Assembly (NCBI RefSeq): GCF_040786285.1
Contig: NZ_JBFMKQ010000004.1
Span: 496,001 to 560,000, forward strand
Source: Aquimarina sp040786285
GTDB taxonomy: Bacteria > Bacteroidota > Bacteroidia > Flavobacteriales > Flavobacteriaceae
Length of the DNA stretch: 64,000 nt
Direction of reading: 5' to 3'
Made by a program: the position numbers and the translations under genes. Each line of letters begins with the position of its first letter. Positions within the stretch are counted from its first letter, which is position 1. Below the pieces are notes generated by a model. It saw only the letters and a list, made by a program, of their open reading frames with translations. It was not told the origin of the DNA and did no database searches. Positions 9,192-17,488 of the stretch are shown in pieces.

Positions 9192-10424
9192 TTATGATAT
9201 ATCTTCGGTAATTTTTGAGAATATATCTACATCTACTTGATTTTTGGTAAGGTCTTCAAAGGTCTCTCTCTTACGAATAAGATGAGCTTCTCCGTTATGC
9301 CATAATACTTCCGCAGGGCGGAAACGAGAATTATAATTACTTGCCATAGAGAAACAATAAGCACCTGCATTTTTGAAAGCAACAATATCACCTTCGGTAA
9401 TCTCAGAAATCCTTCTGTTAGTAGCAAATGTGTCTGTTTCACAAATATATCCTACCACAGAGTAAAATCGTTCTCTACCTTCTGGGTTAGATATGTTTGT
9501 AATTTCGTGATGCGAATTATATAACATGGGTCGTATAAGGTGATTAAAACCACTATCGATTCCCGCAAAAACTGTTGAGGTGGTTTGTTTTACCACATTT
9601 ACATTAGCTAAGAAATACCCAGCCTCACTTACCAGAAATTTACCCGGTTCAAAACCTAAGGTAAGTTCTTTGCCATATTCTTTACAAAAAGCATTAAAGC
9701 GTTTAGTGAGTTTTTCACCAAATTCTTCAATGTTAGTTTCTATATCTCCAGGCTTATAGGGTACTTTAAATCCACTACCAAAATCTATAAAATCCAAATC
9801 TTTGAAGTTTTTAGCGGTTTCAAATAAAATTTCGCTGGCATATAAAAAAACTTCAACATCCAGGATATCACTACCTGTATGCATATGGATTCCGTTTATA
9901 TTCATCCCTGTGTTTTCCACAATTCTAATGATATGAGGAATTTGATGAATTGAAATGCCAAACTTGCTATCAATATGTCCAACAGAAATATTACTATTTC
10001 CACCGGCCATTACATGAGGATTAACTCGTATACAAACAGGTACTTTAGGGTGTTTTGTACCAAATTGCTCTAATATCGAAAGATTGTCAATATTGATTTG
10101 CACTCCCATCGCAGCAACCTCTTCAATTTCTTCTAGAGAAACACCATTAGGAGTAAAAATTATATCGCTTGGTAGTACACCTGCCTGTAATCCAAGTTTG
10201 ACTTCTTGAATCGAAACCGTATCTAATCCCGCGCCTAAAGAATTCATTAGCTTTAAAATAGCAAGATTTGAAAGTGCTTTTACAGCATAATTAAGCTTTA
10301 CCCGTTTGACTTTTTTAAAGGCGTCAAAAAGGCGATTGTACTGTGAGGTGATTTTCGCAGAGTCGTATACATAAACAGGACTCCCGAACTTTCTTGCTAC
10401 TGCTAATAAATTTTCATTTTCCAT
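9192..10424 (-). CDS. lysA: Diaminopimelate decarboxylase
   Basis: 410 residues, normal for the PLP-dependent fold III enzyme that makes L-lysine from meso-diaminopimelate. The PLP lysine is K49 in LNYAVKALSN; the barrel shows HMHTGSD, FIDFGSGFKVPYKPG, GFEPGKFLV and VGYICETDTFA with the active-site Cys. The other visible lysine-pathway gene, dapD, is 39 kb away, so there is no lysine operon here. A TAAATTCG box (minus strand, 10439-10432) lies seven bases ahead of the ATG and could be its -7 element. Confidence 0.96.
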   Translation of the reverse strand: MENENLLAVARKFGSPVYVYDSAKITSQYNRLFDAFKKVKRVKLNYAVKALSNLAILKLMNSLGAGLDTVSIQEVKLGLQAGVLPSDIIFTPNGVSLEEIEEVAAMGVQINIDNLSILEQFGTKHPKVPVCIRVNPHVMAGGNSNISVGHIDSKFGISIHQIPHIIRIVENTGMNINGIHMHTGSDILDVEVFLYASEILFETAKNFKDLDFIDFGSGFKVPYKPGDIETNIEEFGEKLTKRFNAFCKEYGKELTLGFEPGKFLVSEAGYFLANVNVVKQTTSTVFAGIDSGFNHLIRPMLYNSHHEITNISNPEGRERFYSVVGYICETDTFATNRRISEITEGDIVAFKNAGAYCFSMASNYNSRFRPAEVLWHNGEAHLIRKRETFEDLTKNQVDVDIFSKITEDIS

Positions 10425-10576
10425 CGTGTCACGAATTTAAGCCTACGAAATTATCAATAAAATCAGAGATATTAATGTCTTATAAAGAAAAAATCTACTA
10501 CAACGATAGAATTTGAGATTTTTAACTTGTGTTTAATGGAAAAAACAAGGTTATTTAGTAATTTTAATAAAAAAAC

Positions 10577-11212
10577 ATGTTACCTCTATTTCCTTTACAA
10601 GCAGTGGTTTATCCGGGAGAACGTCTACCATTGCATATTTTTGAGAAAAGGTATCAGCAATTGATCGATGATTGCGATCAAGAAGGTATTTCTTTTGGAA
10701 TACCTACATATATTGATAAGCAATTAGAATATGGCACAGAGGTTAAACTTCGTAAAATAGTCAAAAAGTACCCCGACGGAGAAAGTGATGTAGTATGTCT
10801 GGGGACAAGAATTTTTAAAATCAAGAATTTTTTTCAACAATTTCCTGGTAAGCTTTATGCTGGTGGCGAAGTTGAGTTTCTTACCGATAGTGATAGTGGA
10901 GCAGAAGAGCTTCAGGAAGAACTACTAAAAAATATTGCAATTTTATATGTTGAATTAACCATTGATAACCCTCCTGTATTTAATATCCCATTTGTTAGTT
11001 ATCAAGTAGCGCATAAGGTGGGTTTAACGCTGCATCAAGAATATCATTTGTTAAAACTTCGTAGTGAGTTAGAGCGACTCAATTATCTTATAGGGCATCT
11101 CAAAATAACGATTCCAGTAGTAAGAGAGATGAATAAAGCAAAAGAAGTGATTAAGATGAATGGTCACTTTAAAAACTTTGATCCCCTAGATTTCGAAGAC
11201 TTTAAAATATAA
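10577..11212 (+). CDS. Lon-substrate-binding (LAN) domain protein
   Basis: 211 residues starting MLPLFPLQAVVYPGERLPLHIFEKRYQQ, the typical N-terminal strand-turn of the Lon protease substrate-binding domain, here without any AAA or protease part. Such stand-alone proteins are widespread but their function is not settled. The C-terminal half is helical (KLRSELERLNYLIGHL). Lies divergent from lysA with 152 bases between them. Confidence 0.88.
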   Translation: MLPLFPLQAVVYPGERLPLHIFEKRYQQLIDDCDQEGISFGIPTYIDKQLEYGTEVKLRKIVKKYPDGESDVVCLGTRIFKIKNFFQQFPGKLYAGGEVEFLTDSDSGAEELQEELLKNIAILYVELTIDNPPVFNIPFVSYQVAHKVGLTLHQEYHLLKLRSELERLNYLIGHLKITIPVVREMNKAKEVIKMNGHFKNFDPLDFEDFKI

Positions 11213-11303
11213 GAAATTGGCTCGTATCTTTTTGATCAATTTTTGAAATACTTTCGTCTATTTTAAATGTTAAATATCTTCGATGTTTTTTAATGCAAAA
11301 GAT

Positions 11304-11334
11304 TGGCACAGTAACTTCACTTTTCCTATTTTTG
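11304..11334 (+). promoter_or_regulatory. Predicted promoter of sucC
   Basis: TTGG at 11304-11307, a 19-base spacer, then an exact TATTTTTG at 11327-11334, fitting the Bacteroidota -33/-7 arrangement. The sucC ATG is 34 bases downstream. Confidence 0.65.
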
Positions 11335-11368
11335 GGACTCCTATAAAAAAGGCAAAAAATATAATAGT

Positions 11369-12562
11369 ATGAATTTACACGAATATCAGGGTAAAGAGAT
11401 ATTAAGCAGCTTTGGCGTGCGTATTCAGCGCGGTATTGTGGCGCAAAATGCTAATGAGGCTGTAGCAGCAGCAAAACAACTTACGGCAGAAACCGGAACA
11501 GGTTGGCATGTTATAAAAGCACAAGTGCACGCAGGTGGACGAGGAAAAGGTGGCGGAGTAAAGCTTGCTAAAAACCTTAAGGAAGTAGAAGAAATTGCAG
11601 GCCAAATTATTGGAATGAATTTAATTACTCCTCAAACTTCAGCCGAGGGTAAGAAAGTTCACCAAGTATTGGTAGCAGAAGATGTATATTATCCTGGTGA
11701 TAGTGAACCAGATGAATTTTATATGTCTGTGTTGTTAAATCGTACTTCTGGGCGTAATATGATCATGTATTCTACAGAAGGAGGAATGGATATTGAAACT
11801 GTTGCAGAAGAAACACCTCATTTGATTTTTACAGAAGAGATTGACCCATCTGTTGGATTACTACCTTTTCAAGCACGTCGTGTGGCATTTAACCTAGGGT
11901 TGAGCGGTGGAGCATTTAAAGAAATGACCAAATTCGTAATGGCATTGTATACAGCTTATGATAAGTCTGATGCCTCATTATTTGAGATTAACCCGGTGCT
12001 TAAGACTAGTGATGATAAAATTATGGCTGTAGATGCCAAAGTTACTATAGATGATAATGCACTATATCGCCATAAGAACTATGTTGATATGCGAGATATT
12101 CGTGAAGAAAACCCGATCGAAGTTGAAGCTAATGAAGTAGGTCTTAATTATGTAGATCTTGATGGTAATGTTGGTTGTATGGTTAATGGAGCAGGTCTGG
12201 CAATGGCTACAATGGATCTTATTAAACAAGCAGGAGGTGAGCCAGCTAATTTCCTTGATGTAGGAGGTACTGCTGATGCTAAACGTGTAGAAGAAGCATT
12301 TAGAATTATCTTGAAAGATGATAATGTAAAAGCAATTTTGATTAATATTTTTGGAGGAATTGTTCGTTGTGATCGTGTAGCCCAAGGAGTAGTTGATGCT
12401 TATAAAAATATGGGAGATGCTATAAAAGTACCTATTATTGTTAGATTACAAGGTACTAATGCAGATATCGCAAAAGAGCTAATCGACAATAGTGGGTTGG
12501 ATGTGCAAAGTGCAGTTCAATTTCAGGAAGCTGCAGATAAAGTACAAGCAGTATTAGCATAA
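11369..12562 (+). CDS. sucC: Succinate-CoA ligase (ADP-forming) subunit beta
   Basis: 397 residues, full length. The TCA-cycle enzyme makes ATP from succinyl-CoA together with the alpha subunit SucD, which is not in this neighbourhood. MNLHEYQGKEIL at the start, an ATP-grasp core with VKAQVHAGGRGKGGGVKLA, FEINPV and AVDAKVTIDDNA, and the C-terminal CoA-ligase domain with NIFGGIVRCD are all present. The gene has its own promoter and a strong terminator, so it is a single-gene transcript. Confidence 0.97.
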   Translation: MNLHEYQGKEILSSFGVRIQRGIVAQNANEAVAAAKQLTAETGTGWHVIKAQVHAGGRGKGGGVKLAKNLKEVEEIAGQIIGMNLITPQTSAEGKKVHQVLVAEDVYYPGDSEPDEFYMSVLLNRTSGRNMIMYSTEGGMDIETVAEETPHLIFTEEIDPSVGLLPFQARRVAFNLGLSGGAFKEMTKFVMALYTAYDKSDASLFEINPVLKTSDDKIMAVDAKVTIDDNALYRHKNYVDMRDIREENPIEVEANEVGLNYVDLDGNVGCMVNGAGLAMATMDLIKQAGGEPANFLDVGGTADAKRVEEAFRIILKDDNVKAILINIFGGIVRCDRVAQGVVDAYKNMGDAIKVPIIVRLQGTNADIAKELIDNSGLDVQSAVQFQEAADKVQAVLA

Positions 12563-12590
12563 TAAACTAATAGATTTTTTAGTATATATC

Positions 12591-12626
12591 AGAAGCGATC
12601 TTTATTAAGGTCGCTTCTTTTTTTTT
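12591..12626 (+). terminator. Rho-independent terminator after sucC
   Basis: A 12-bp stem starting AGAAGCGATCTT with a TATT loop, closed by TCGCTTCT and followed by a run of nine T. Confidence 0.92.
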
Positions 12627-12650
12627 AGCAAATTCTAAATACATAATGGT

Positions 12651-13157
12651 ATGAATGAAAAATTGAAAGAAATAGTTGATACATTAAAAATGGAACCTCA
12701 CCCTGAAGGTGGTTTTTATAAAGAAACATATAGAAGTAATGGAGTCATTCCTCAAAATACTTTAGATAAAGAATTTACAGGTGATCGTAATTATTGCACC
12801 GCTATTTATTTTTTACTTACTTCAGAAAATTTTTCAGCTTTCCATAGAATAAAACAAGATGAGATTTGGCATTATTATAGTGGATCTTCTTTATATGTTC
12901 ATGTAATTAATCCAGACGGAAAATACAATAGATTTACAGTAGGTATGAATCTGGATAGAGAAGAATTACCTCAACTAGTCGTTCCGGCAGGGTGTTGGTT
13001 TGCATCTAGTGTAAAGGACACTAATAGTTATTCTTTGGTAGGTTGTACTGTATCTCCTGGTTTTGATTTTGATGATTTCGAATTAGCAGAAAGATCTACT
13101 TTGATAAAAGAGTTTCCGGATCATAATGAGGTGATCACACAATATACCAGGGGTTAA
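12651..13157 (+). CDS. Cupin family protein (DUF985 type)
   Basis: 168 residues. MEPHPEGGFYKETYRS at the start, then FSAFHRIKQDEIWHYYSGSS and LVVPAGCWFAS identify the DUF985/Cupin_5 group, a small beta-barrel family. The sugar-epimerase-like fold suggests binding of a small ligand, but no catalytic role is established. Convergent with the methyltransferase gene, 4 bases apart, with no terminator visible between them. Confidence 0.88.
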   Translation: MNEKLKEIVDTLKMEPHPEGGFYKETYRSNGVIPQNTLDKEFTGDRNYCTAIYFLLTSENFSAFHRIKQDEIWHYYSGSSLYVHVINPDGKYNRFTVGMNLDREELPQLVVPAGCWFASSVKDTNSYSLVGCTVSPGFDFDDFELAERSTLIKEFPDHNEVITQYTRG

Positions 13158-13161
13158 TTTT

Positions 13162-14766
13162 TTATTTTCCGATCAGATAGTTAATGCTCACTGTGGCTAA
13201 ATCTGAATTGGGAAACTTAGAAAAATACTTTTCATCACTTTGTAGGCCTACTTCTTGAATTACTTTCAAAAAAGAATCAATTTCAAGGATGTATTGGTCA
13301 GAAAATCCATGAGTTGCATCATATGCGCTGGCAGCAGTCTTTCCAAGGTTTTTAGCGGTGAGATCAGGAGCGATAGTGTGTAGCTCAATCACAATTAATC
13401 CAAATTTTTCTATATGGGGTCTCCATTTTTTTAAATGATCTTTTAAATTACGCTCTACATTATCATTATGTAATCGTTTACCTCGATAAGCAAAAGCTCC
13501 TGTTGATTGGCTTGGTTTATCTAATATTGATGTAGGGGCGTCCCATATTCTATTGTGGTCCAGAAATGTTCTTACAGATAATAAATCCTTCAGTTCAATT
13601 TTATAATTTTCTTTAAGATCCTTTTGAAGCAAATCAGGATCACTAATATCGCCCCAAATTACTTTTGCCCATATATCTGCTTGGATAAGGTTGGCTCGGG
13701 TAACTTTTAGGGCAGCTTTATTATAGTCTGCACCCACAAGAAATAATGGATGATCATCAAGATGTTTTCCTCGTAATGTTTTTGATTCGATAACTTCAAA
13801 TAGATGTACTAAAAACGCCCCGTTACCACAACCCATATCTAAAATACCTTTGGGTTGTTCTTCTAAAGGTTTGTTGAATAGACTAATGATGATTTCATCA
13901 ATTTTTTTGAAGTAAGTAGCATGTGCACCTCCGCTTCCCCATACATTCATTTCTCGATCTACATGAGTTTCATTTTCATTTTTCGAATTCCATAATACAT
14001 TTGGATCACCATATAACAACATGTCCATTTGTCTAAACATAGGAATGTATGAAACCGTTACGCCATATGCTGAAGCTCTTTTGGCAAAGAATAATCCTTT
14101 TTCTGTAAACGTATACGTACTATTGGACTTACTAAACCACCCTAAATAACTTAAAAAAGTAAGAATTTTGTCAAAACTCTCTGGATGATGATGATATTCA
14201 TCTGCGCTAAAAGAGGCTTCCATGAAATATTTATGAAACATACCTCCCATACCAAGATGAACCGTGGTTGGGCCTACTAGAATACCTTCAATATGCTTTA
14301 GAATTTGATTTAGGATCTGATCGGTTTTAGGGTTAGAACTTGGTTCTAAATCAAAACGAGTTTCATATTTTTCAAATAATTTTTCGAGCTTATGAAAGGG
14401 CTCTAATTCGAATTTACGAGGATGAAATTTCCCTGAATATTGTAATAGATCAATTACATCTTTGTATACATGAAAATGGGTAAATGCTGTCTCAGAATAT
14501 GGGTTAGTACTGATAGTAACTTCTGTTTGATCAACGGTGTAGTTTAGCCAACCTTGAGAACTTAATATTCGTAATGCAACATTTAGATATCCTTCGTTGG
14601 CTTTACAATCAATTGCGATTTGAGAAATGGATGCTTCTTTGTTTTGGAGTAAATAATCAGTAACCCCATTTTTGAAAAGAGAGTATGCCACCGGAGCTAC
14701 GGCTATTCCATCCAGATGGCGAAAAAGCTCTTCGCGATATACTTGTTTTTCGGCAGGTGTAAGCAT
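13162..14766 (-). CDS. Large class I SAM methyltransferase, AprA-like, with duplicated N-terminal module
   Basis: 534 residues. The SAM-binding fold is at about 305-480: ILDMGCGNGAF (308-318), an acidic residue in VGADYN (Asp 347), WGDISDP (371-377), then SVRTFLDHNRIW (397-408) and VIELHTIAP. The FLDHNR segment and overall length recall the methyltransferases of polyketide loading modules such as AprA, a link made from memory. The first 225 residues hold two winged-helix-like segments that resemble each other: HLDGIAVAPVAYSLFKNGV (17-35) and HIEGILVGPTTVHLGMGGM (158-176), each followed by a helix-turn-helix-like part ending LSSQGWL or LSYLGWF. No PKS or NRPS gene is nearby. Substrate unknown. 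Confidence 0.75.
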   Translation of the reverse strand: MLTPAEKQVYREELFRHLDGIAVAPVAYSLFKNGVTDYLLQNKEASISQIAIDCKANEGYLNVALRILSSQGWLNYTVDQTEVTISTNPYSETAFTHFHVYKDVIDLLQYSGKFHPRKFELEPFHKLEKLFEKYETRFDLEPSSNPKTDQILNQILKHIEGILVGPTTVHLGMGGMFHKYFMEASFSADEYHHHPESFDKILTFLSYLGWFSKSNSTYTFTEKGLFFAKRASAYGVTVSYIPMFRQMDMLLYGDPNVLWNSKNENETHVDREMNVWGSGGAHATYFKKIDEIIISLFNKPLEEQPKGILDMGCGNGAFLVHLFEVIESKTLRGKHLDDHPLFLVGADYNKAALKVTRANLIQADIWAKVIWGDISDPDLLQKDLKENYKIELKDLLSVRTFLDHNRIWDAPTSILDKPSQSTGAFAYRGKRLHNDNVERNLKDHLKKWRPHIEKFGLIVIELHTIAPDLTAKNLGKTAASAYDATHGFSDQYILEIDSFLKVIQEVGLQSDEKYFSKFPNSDLATVSINYLIGK

Positions 14767-14840
14767 AAATACTTAATTGAGTTGTTGTATGGTTGATTCG
14801 TTTCAACCAAATTAAGCATTTATTTTTGAAGTTTATGTTC

Positions 14841-15107
14841 TTATTTTGTGTTCTTCTCGGGTTTTGGTTTTTCATCTTTCTTTGGCATTGGGCCTCTAAG
14901 ATGAATAATGAGTCCATTTAAAAAATTACGAAGGATTTGATCACCACACTCCATGTATTTTGGGTGGTTTTCGTTCCTAAAAAATGCACCAAGTTCACTT
15001 TTAGTTACTTTAAAATCTACCAGTGAACATATTTTTATAATATCATCATCTCGCAATTTATGAGCGACTCTTAGCTTTTTGAAAATATCATTGTTTGTTA
15101 AACCCAT
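14841..15107 (-). CDS. DUF1456 (YehS-like) protein, single-unit form
   Basis: 88 residues, MGLTNNDIFKKLRVAHKLRDDDI and VTKSELGAFFRNENHPKYM, matching the DUF1456 unit. The E. coli YehS protein is about 150 residues with two such units; this one has a single unit and a lysine/proline-rich tail. Function unknown. A -7 box lies immediately upstream of the ATG. Confidence 0.82.
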   Translation of the reverse strand: MGLTNNDIFKKLRVAHKLRDDDIIKICSLVDFKVTKSELGAFFRNENHPKYMECGDQILRNFLNGLIIHLRGPMPKKDEKPKPEKNTK

Positions 15108-15111
15108 GTTG

Positions 15112-15119
15112 CAAAGGTA
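15112..15119 (-). promoter_or_regulatory. Candidate -7 element of the DUF1456 gene
   Basis: On the minus strand this reads TACCTTTG, an exact TAnnTTTG. It is four bases from the ATG at 15107, implying a leaderless or nearly leaderless transcript. Confidence 0.45.
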
Positions 15120-15162
15120 TGCTTTGTAAAGAGAATGTTGTTCATTATAGTTTGAAATTTGT

Positions 15163-15170
15163 TATTTTCG
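15163..15170 (+). promoter_or_regulatory. Candidate -7 element of the TerB-like gene
   Basis: TATTTTCG, one base off TAnnTTTG, 21 bases before the ATG at 15192, with a TTG at 15138-15140 as a possible -33 at a 22-base spacing. Confidence 0.4.
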
Positions 15171-15191
15171 ACAAAAAAAGTAATTGGTTTA

Positions 15192-15593
15192 ATGTATAGT
15201 AAAGAAGAAAAATTGAGTTTGCTTTCTGAAATGGTGCAATTTGCAAAAGCAGATAAGCAGTTTAAAGAACAAGAGTATAATTTTATACTTGCCGTAGCGT
15301 CCCAATTGGGTGTTACCAAAGAAGAGATAGATATTTTGGTTAAAGAGGAAGTGGATAAAAAAAACCTACAACCCGAATCACAACGAATACTTCAATTTCA
15401 CAGGTTAGTATTACTTATGAATGTAGATCAAGAGGCTTCTCTCTCAGAGATTCATAAAATAAAAGAAATAGGATTGCAAATGGGGTTGCGCCCCGAAGCA
15501 ATTGATGTTGTTTTAGAAACAATGCATGATTATCCAAATAAGGTAATCCCTCCTAAAGAGTTAGTTTCAATTTTTACCCGTTTTTATAATTAA
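15192..15593 (+). CDS. TerB-like tellurite-resistance-domain protein
   Basis: 133 residues from the ATG at 15192 (MYSKEEKLSLLSEMVQFAKADKQF); an in-frame TTG further up is rejected because it lies in the promoter. The helical pattern with ADKQFKEQEYNFILAVASQLGV and VLLMNVDQEASLSEIHKIKEIGLQMG is that of TerB family helical domains, which carry acidic metal-binding positions. No other ter genes are near, so a tellurite role is not implied. Confidence 0.75.
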   Translation: MYSKEEKLSLLSEMVQFAKADKQFKEQEYNFILAVASQLGVTKEEIDILVKEEVDKKNLQPESQRILQFHRLVLLMNVDQEASLSEIHKIKEIGLQMGLRPEAIDVVLETMHDYPNKVIPPKELVSIFTRFYN

Positions 15594-15859
15594 TATTTCC
15601 TACTAAATTGTACACTAATAGTTAGTTTGTTTTTACTTGTAGATAAGGTTTTTTTAAGAGGATTAAAAATTAATTATAAGACCTAAGTGATTGTAAATGT
15701 GTTTTTTATCGACTTTAGTTACTTGTTGTCGAAATGTTGGGGTGCTAAAAACGAAATATTGATGAATAGTATTTCTAGATGTATTTTCTTTAGCATAAAT
15801 AAAGCAGATTTTTAATCGCATTATTTGAGATCTTATGTTTAATCTTAAAAAATAAGGGT

Positions 15860-15958
15860 ATGAAATTTTTTTACGGAATACTATTTATTGATCTTAAAGC
15901 ATTTAGAGCGTTTGTTCAGGATTTGCCTGCAGCTTGTAGTAATGCCATTCACAGGTAA
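15860..15958 (+). CDS. Possible small protein of 32 residues
   Basis: ATG at 15860, preceded by AAGGGT, encoding a hydrophobic-then-helical peptide beginning MKFFYGILFIDLKAF and ending NAIHR. Its stop overlaps the first base of a perfect hairpin. The only support is position and the neighbouring hairpins; I recognise no family, and a chance frame is quite possible. Confidence 0.2.
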   Translation: MKFFYGILFIDLKAFRAFVQDLPAACSNAIHR

Positions 15959-15984
15959 TTTTATTGGTAGTGTGCCAATAAAAT
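15958..15984 (+). terminator. Perfect 10-bp hairpin
   Basis: ATTTTATTGG, seven-base loop TAGTGTG, CCAATAAAAT. No T-run follows, so it may be an RNA structure or attenuator-like element rather than a finished terminator. Confidence 0.45.
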
Positions 15985-16023
15985 AATGTGACCTAATTTT
16001 AAAAAGGATATTTTAAAAGTGGA

Positions 16024-16068
16024 GATAGTTAAACAGTCATCCATTTTTAAACTATCCTTTTGTTTTTT
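16024..16068 (+). terminator. Terminator-like hairpin followed by T-rich run
   Basis: GATAGTT pairs with AACTATC, extended by three A-T pairs across a one-base bulge, and is followed by TTTTGTTTTTT. With no recognised gene just upstream it suggests that a short transcript ends here. Confidence 0.5.
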
Positions 16069-16132
16069 GTCAAACTTTGTCACTAAAAACAATGTAAAAC
16101 TGTCTTTTTGGCATTATTTTATTAGTGATTAG

Positions 16133-16145
16133 TGTCATAATGACA
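16133..16145. promoter_or_regulatory. 13-base palindrome upstream of hsp20
   Basis: TGTCAT-A-ATGACA is a perfect inverted repeat, 78 bases before the hsp20 ATG. A related looser site (TGTC-N5-GGCA, 16101-16113) and two TTTGTCA copies (16066, 16076) lie just upstream. The cluster looks like binding sites for a stress regulator; no regulator is identified. Confidence 0.45.
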
Positions 16146-16222
16146 TGTTTTTAGGATTGGAACTCAAATTGCTATATAGAAAGTGAACTTAAAATTAAGA
16201 TTAACTTTTAAAAAAATATACA

Positions 16223-16657
16223 ATGAGTTTAGTAAAAAGAACAGACAGACTACCTTTCCTTTTTGATGATTTCTTCACTACCGATTGGTTAGGAGGAACT
16301 ACAAATGAGAATAAAATTGGCTTCAGCACTCCTGCGGTTAATGTACAAGAAACAGATGATAGTTTTGTAATCGAGCTTGCAGCTCCGGGGTTTGCTAAAG
16401 AAGATTTTAATGTACAGTTGGATAATGATGTTCTTACGATTTCTTCCGAAGTAAAATCAGAAAAAGAAAGTGAAGAAAAAGGTAAATACACCAGAAAAGA
16501 ATTTAACTACAGTACATTTAAGAGGTCGTTTAACTTACCTGATACTGTAGATGGAACAAGAATTGAAGCTTCTTATGATAACGGACTATTATTGGTTGCG
16601 TTACCCAAAAAAGAAGAAGCAAAAGTACAACCTAAACGGTTGATTGAGATTTCATAA
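16223..16657 (+). CDS. Hsp20/alpha-crystallin small heat shock protein
   Basis: 144 residues. The alpha-crystallin domain runs from about 35 to 138 (FSTPAVNVQETDDSFVIELAAPGFAKEDFNV to YDNGLLLVALPKKE), with the N-terminal LFDDFF segment and a short C-terminal tail lacking a perfect I-x-I motif. It binds unfolding proteins without ATP. It stands alone with palindromic sites upstream and a strong terminator downstream, consistent with a stress-induced single-gene unit. Confidence 0.95.
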   Translation: MSLVKRTDRLPFLFDDFFTTDWLGGTTNENKIGFSTPAVNVQETDDSFVIELAAPGFAKEDFNVQLDNDVLTISSEVKSEKESEEKGKYTRKEFNYSTFKRSFNLPDTVDGTRIEASYDNGLLLVALPKKEEAKVQPKRLIEIS

Positions 16658-16696
16658 GTTGATTTGAGATTTTATTTAGTTAATTAATGTTGAGAA

Positions 16697-16724
16697 AACA
16701 CCCTTTATATAAAGGGTGTTTTTT
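16697..16724. terminator. Bidirectional terminator between hsp20 and the LytTR gene
   Basis: AACACCCTTT-ATAT-AAAGGGTGTT, a perfect 10-bp stem with flanking A and T runs, between convergent genes. Confidence 0.9.
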
Positions 16725-16728
16725 AGTA

Positions 16729-17487
16729 TTATAAATCTAACCATTTTTTAAAATTAGAAGTTCGCTCTCTGGATACTATGATTTGCTCTTCGTCCCGAGG
16801 TTTTAGCTTCAGCAATAATCGACTATTAAAATAACTATGGATTTCGATTACTGCCTTAACAGAAACCATATATTTTCTATTAATTCTAAAAAAATGAACA
16901 GGGTCTAAAATTTCTTCTAATTGATCAATAGAATACTCTATGGGATATTGTTGTCCGTTATACGAATGCAAGAAAATAATACCATCATGAGATTTGAAAT
17001 AGGCGATATCTTCTACATTAAATGTATTAAAATGATTACCTACTTTTATCATAAAACGCTTTTTGTATTCTTTGTTGAATAACTTTTTTATACGCTCCAA
17101 CTGATCTTGATCTATTGGTGGAGTATTATCAGTATGATTTTTACGATATTTTGCTAATGCATTCTTTAAATCCTTTTTATCTATGGGTTTTAATAGATAA
17201 TCCAGACCATTGTATTTAAAACCTCGTATTGCATATTCATTATAGGCAGTAGTAAATATAACTGGGGGATGATCCTCCAAAAAATCCAGAATATCAAAAC
17301 CATATCCATCATTAAGCTGAATATCAAGAAAAATAAGATCCGGTAATGGGTTGTTGTCAAACCAAAGACGTCCATTTTCGACAGACGTGATCTGACCGGT
17401 TATTTCTATTTCTGGTGCCAACTCTGCAATAAGGTTAGCTAGGCGTCTAGAAGCAATATTTTCGTCTTCAATAATTACTGCGGTCAT
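16729..17487 (-). CDS. LytTR-family response regulator
   Basis: 252 residues. Receiver domain at 1-120 with acidic IEDEN, phospho-acceptor Asp 55 in DLIFLDIQL, Thr in FTTAYN and Lys in LLKPIDKKDL; LytTR DNA-binding domain from about 140 to 250 (FMIKVGNHFNTFNVEDIAYFKS, FFRINRKYMVSVKAV). Translation starts one base after the stop of the histidine kinase gene, so the two form a two-component system. Target genes are unknown; the divergent TonB receptor is the nearest candidate. Confidence 0.94.
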   Translation of the reverse strand: MTAVIIEDENIASRRLANLIAELAPEIEITGQITSVENGRLWFDNNPLPDLIFLDIQLNDGYGFDILDFLEDHPPVIFTTAYNEYAIRGFKYNGLDYLLKPIDKKDLKNALAKYRKNHTDNTPPIDQDQLERIKKLFNKEYKKRFMIKVGNHFNTFNVEDIAYFKSHDGIIFLHSYNGQQYPIEYSIDQLEEILDPVHFFRINRKYMVSVKAVIEIHSYFNSRLLLKLKPRDEEQIIVSRERTSNFKKWLDL

Positions 17488-17488
17488 C

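Larger units (their letters stand above)
15594..16222. other. 629-base non-coding stretch with hairpins and palindromes
   Basis: Between the TerB-like gene and hsp20. It holds a possible 32-codon frame (15860-15958), a perfect 10-bp hairpin right after it (15958-15984), a second hairpin followed by a T-rich run (16024-16068), a TTTGTCA direct repeat with 10-base period (16066 and 16076), and the 13-base palindrome at 16133-16145. These are listed separately. Confidence 0.7.

Noticed and set aside
15192..15593. Tellurite resistance locus
   Set aside because: Only a lone TerB-like domain is present, with no terA, terC, terD or terZ genes.
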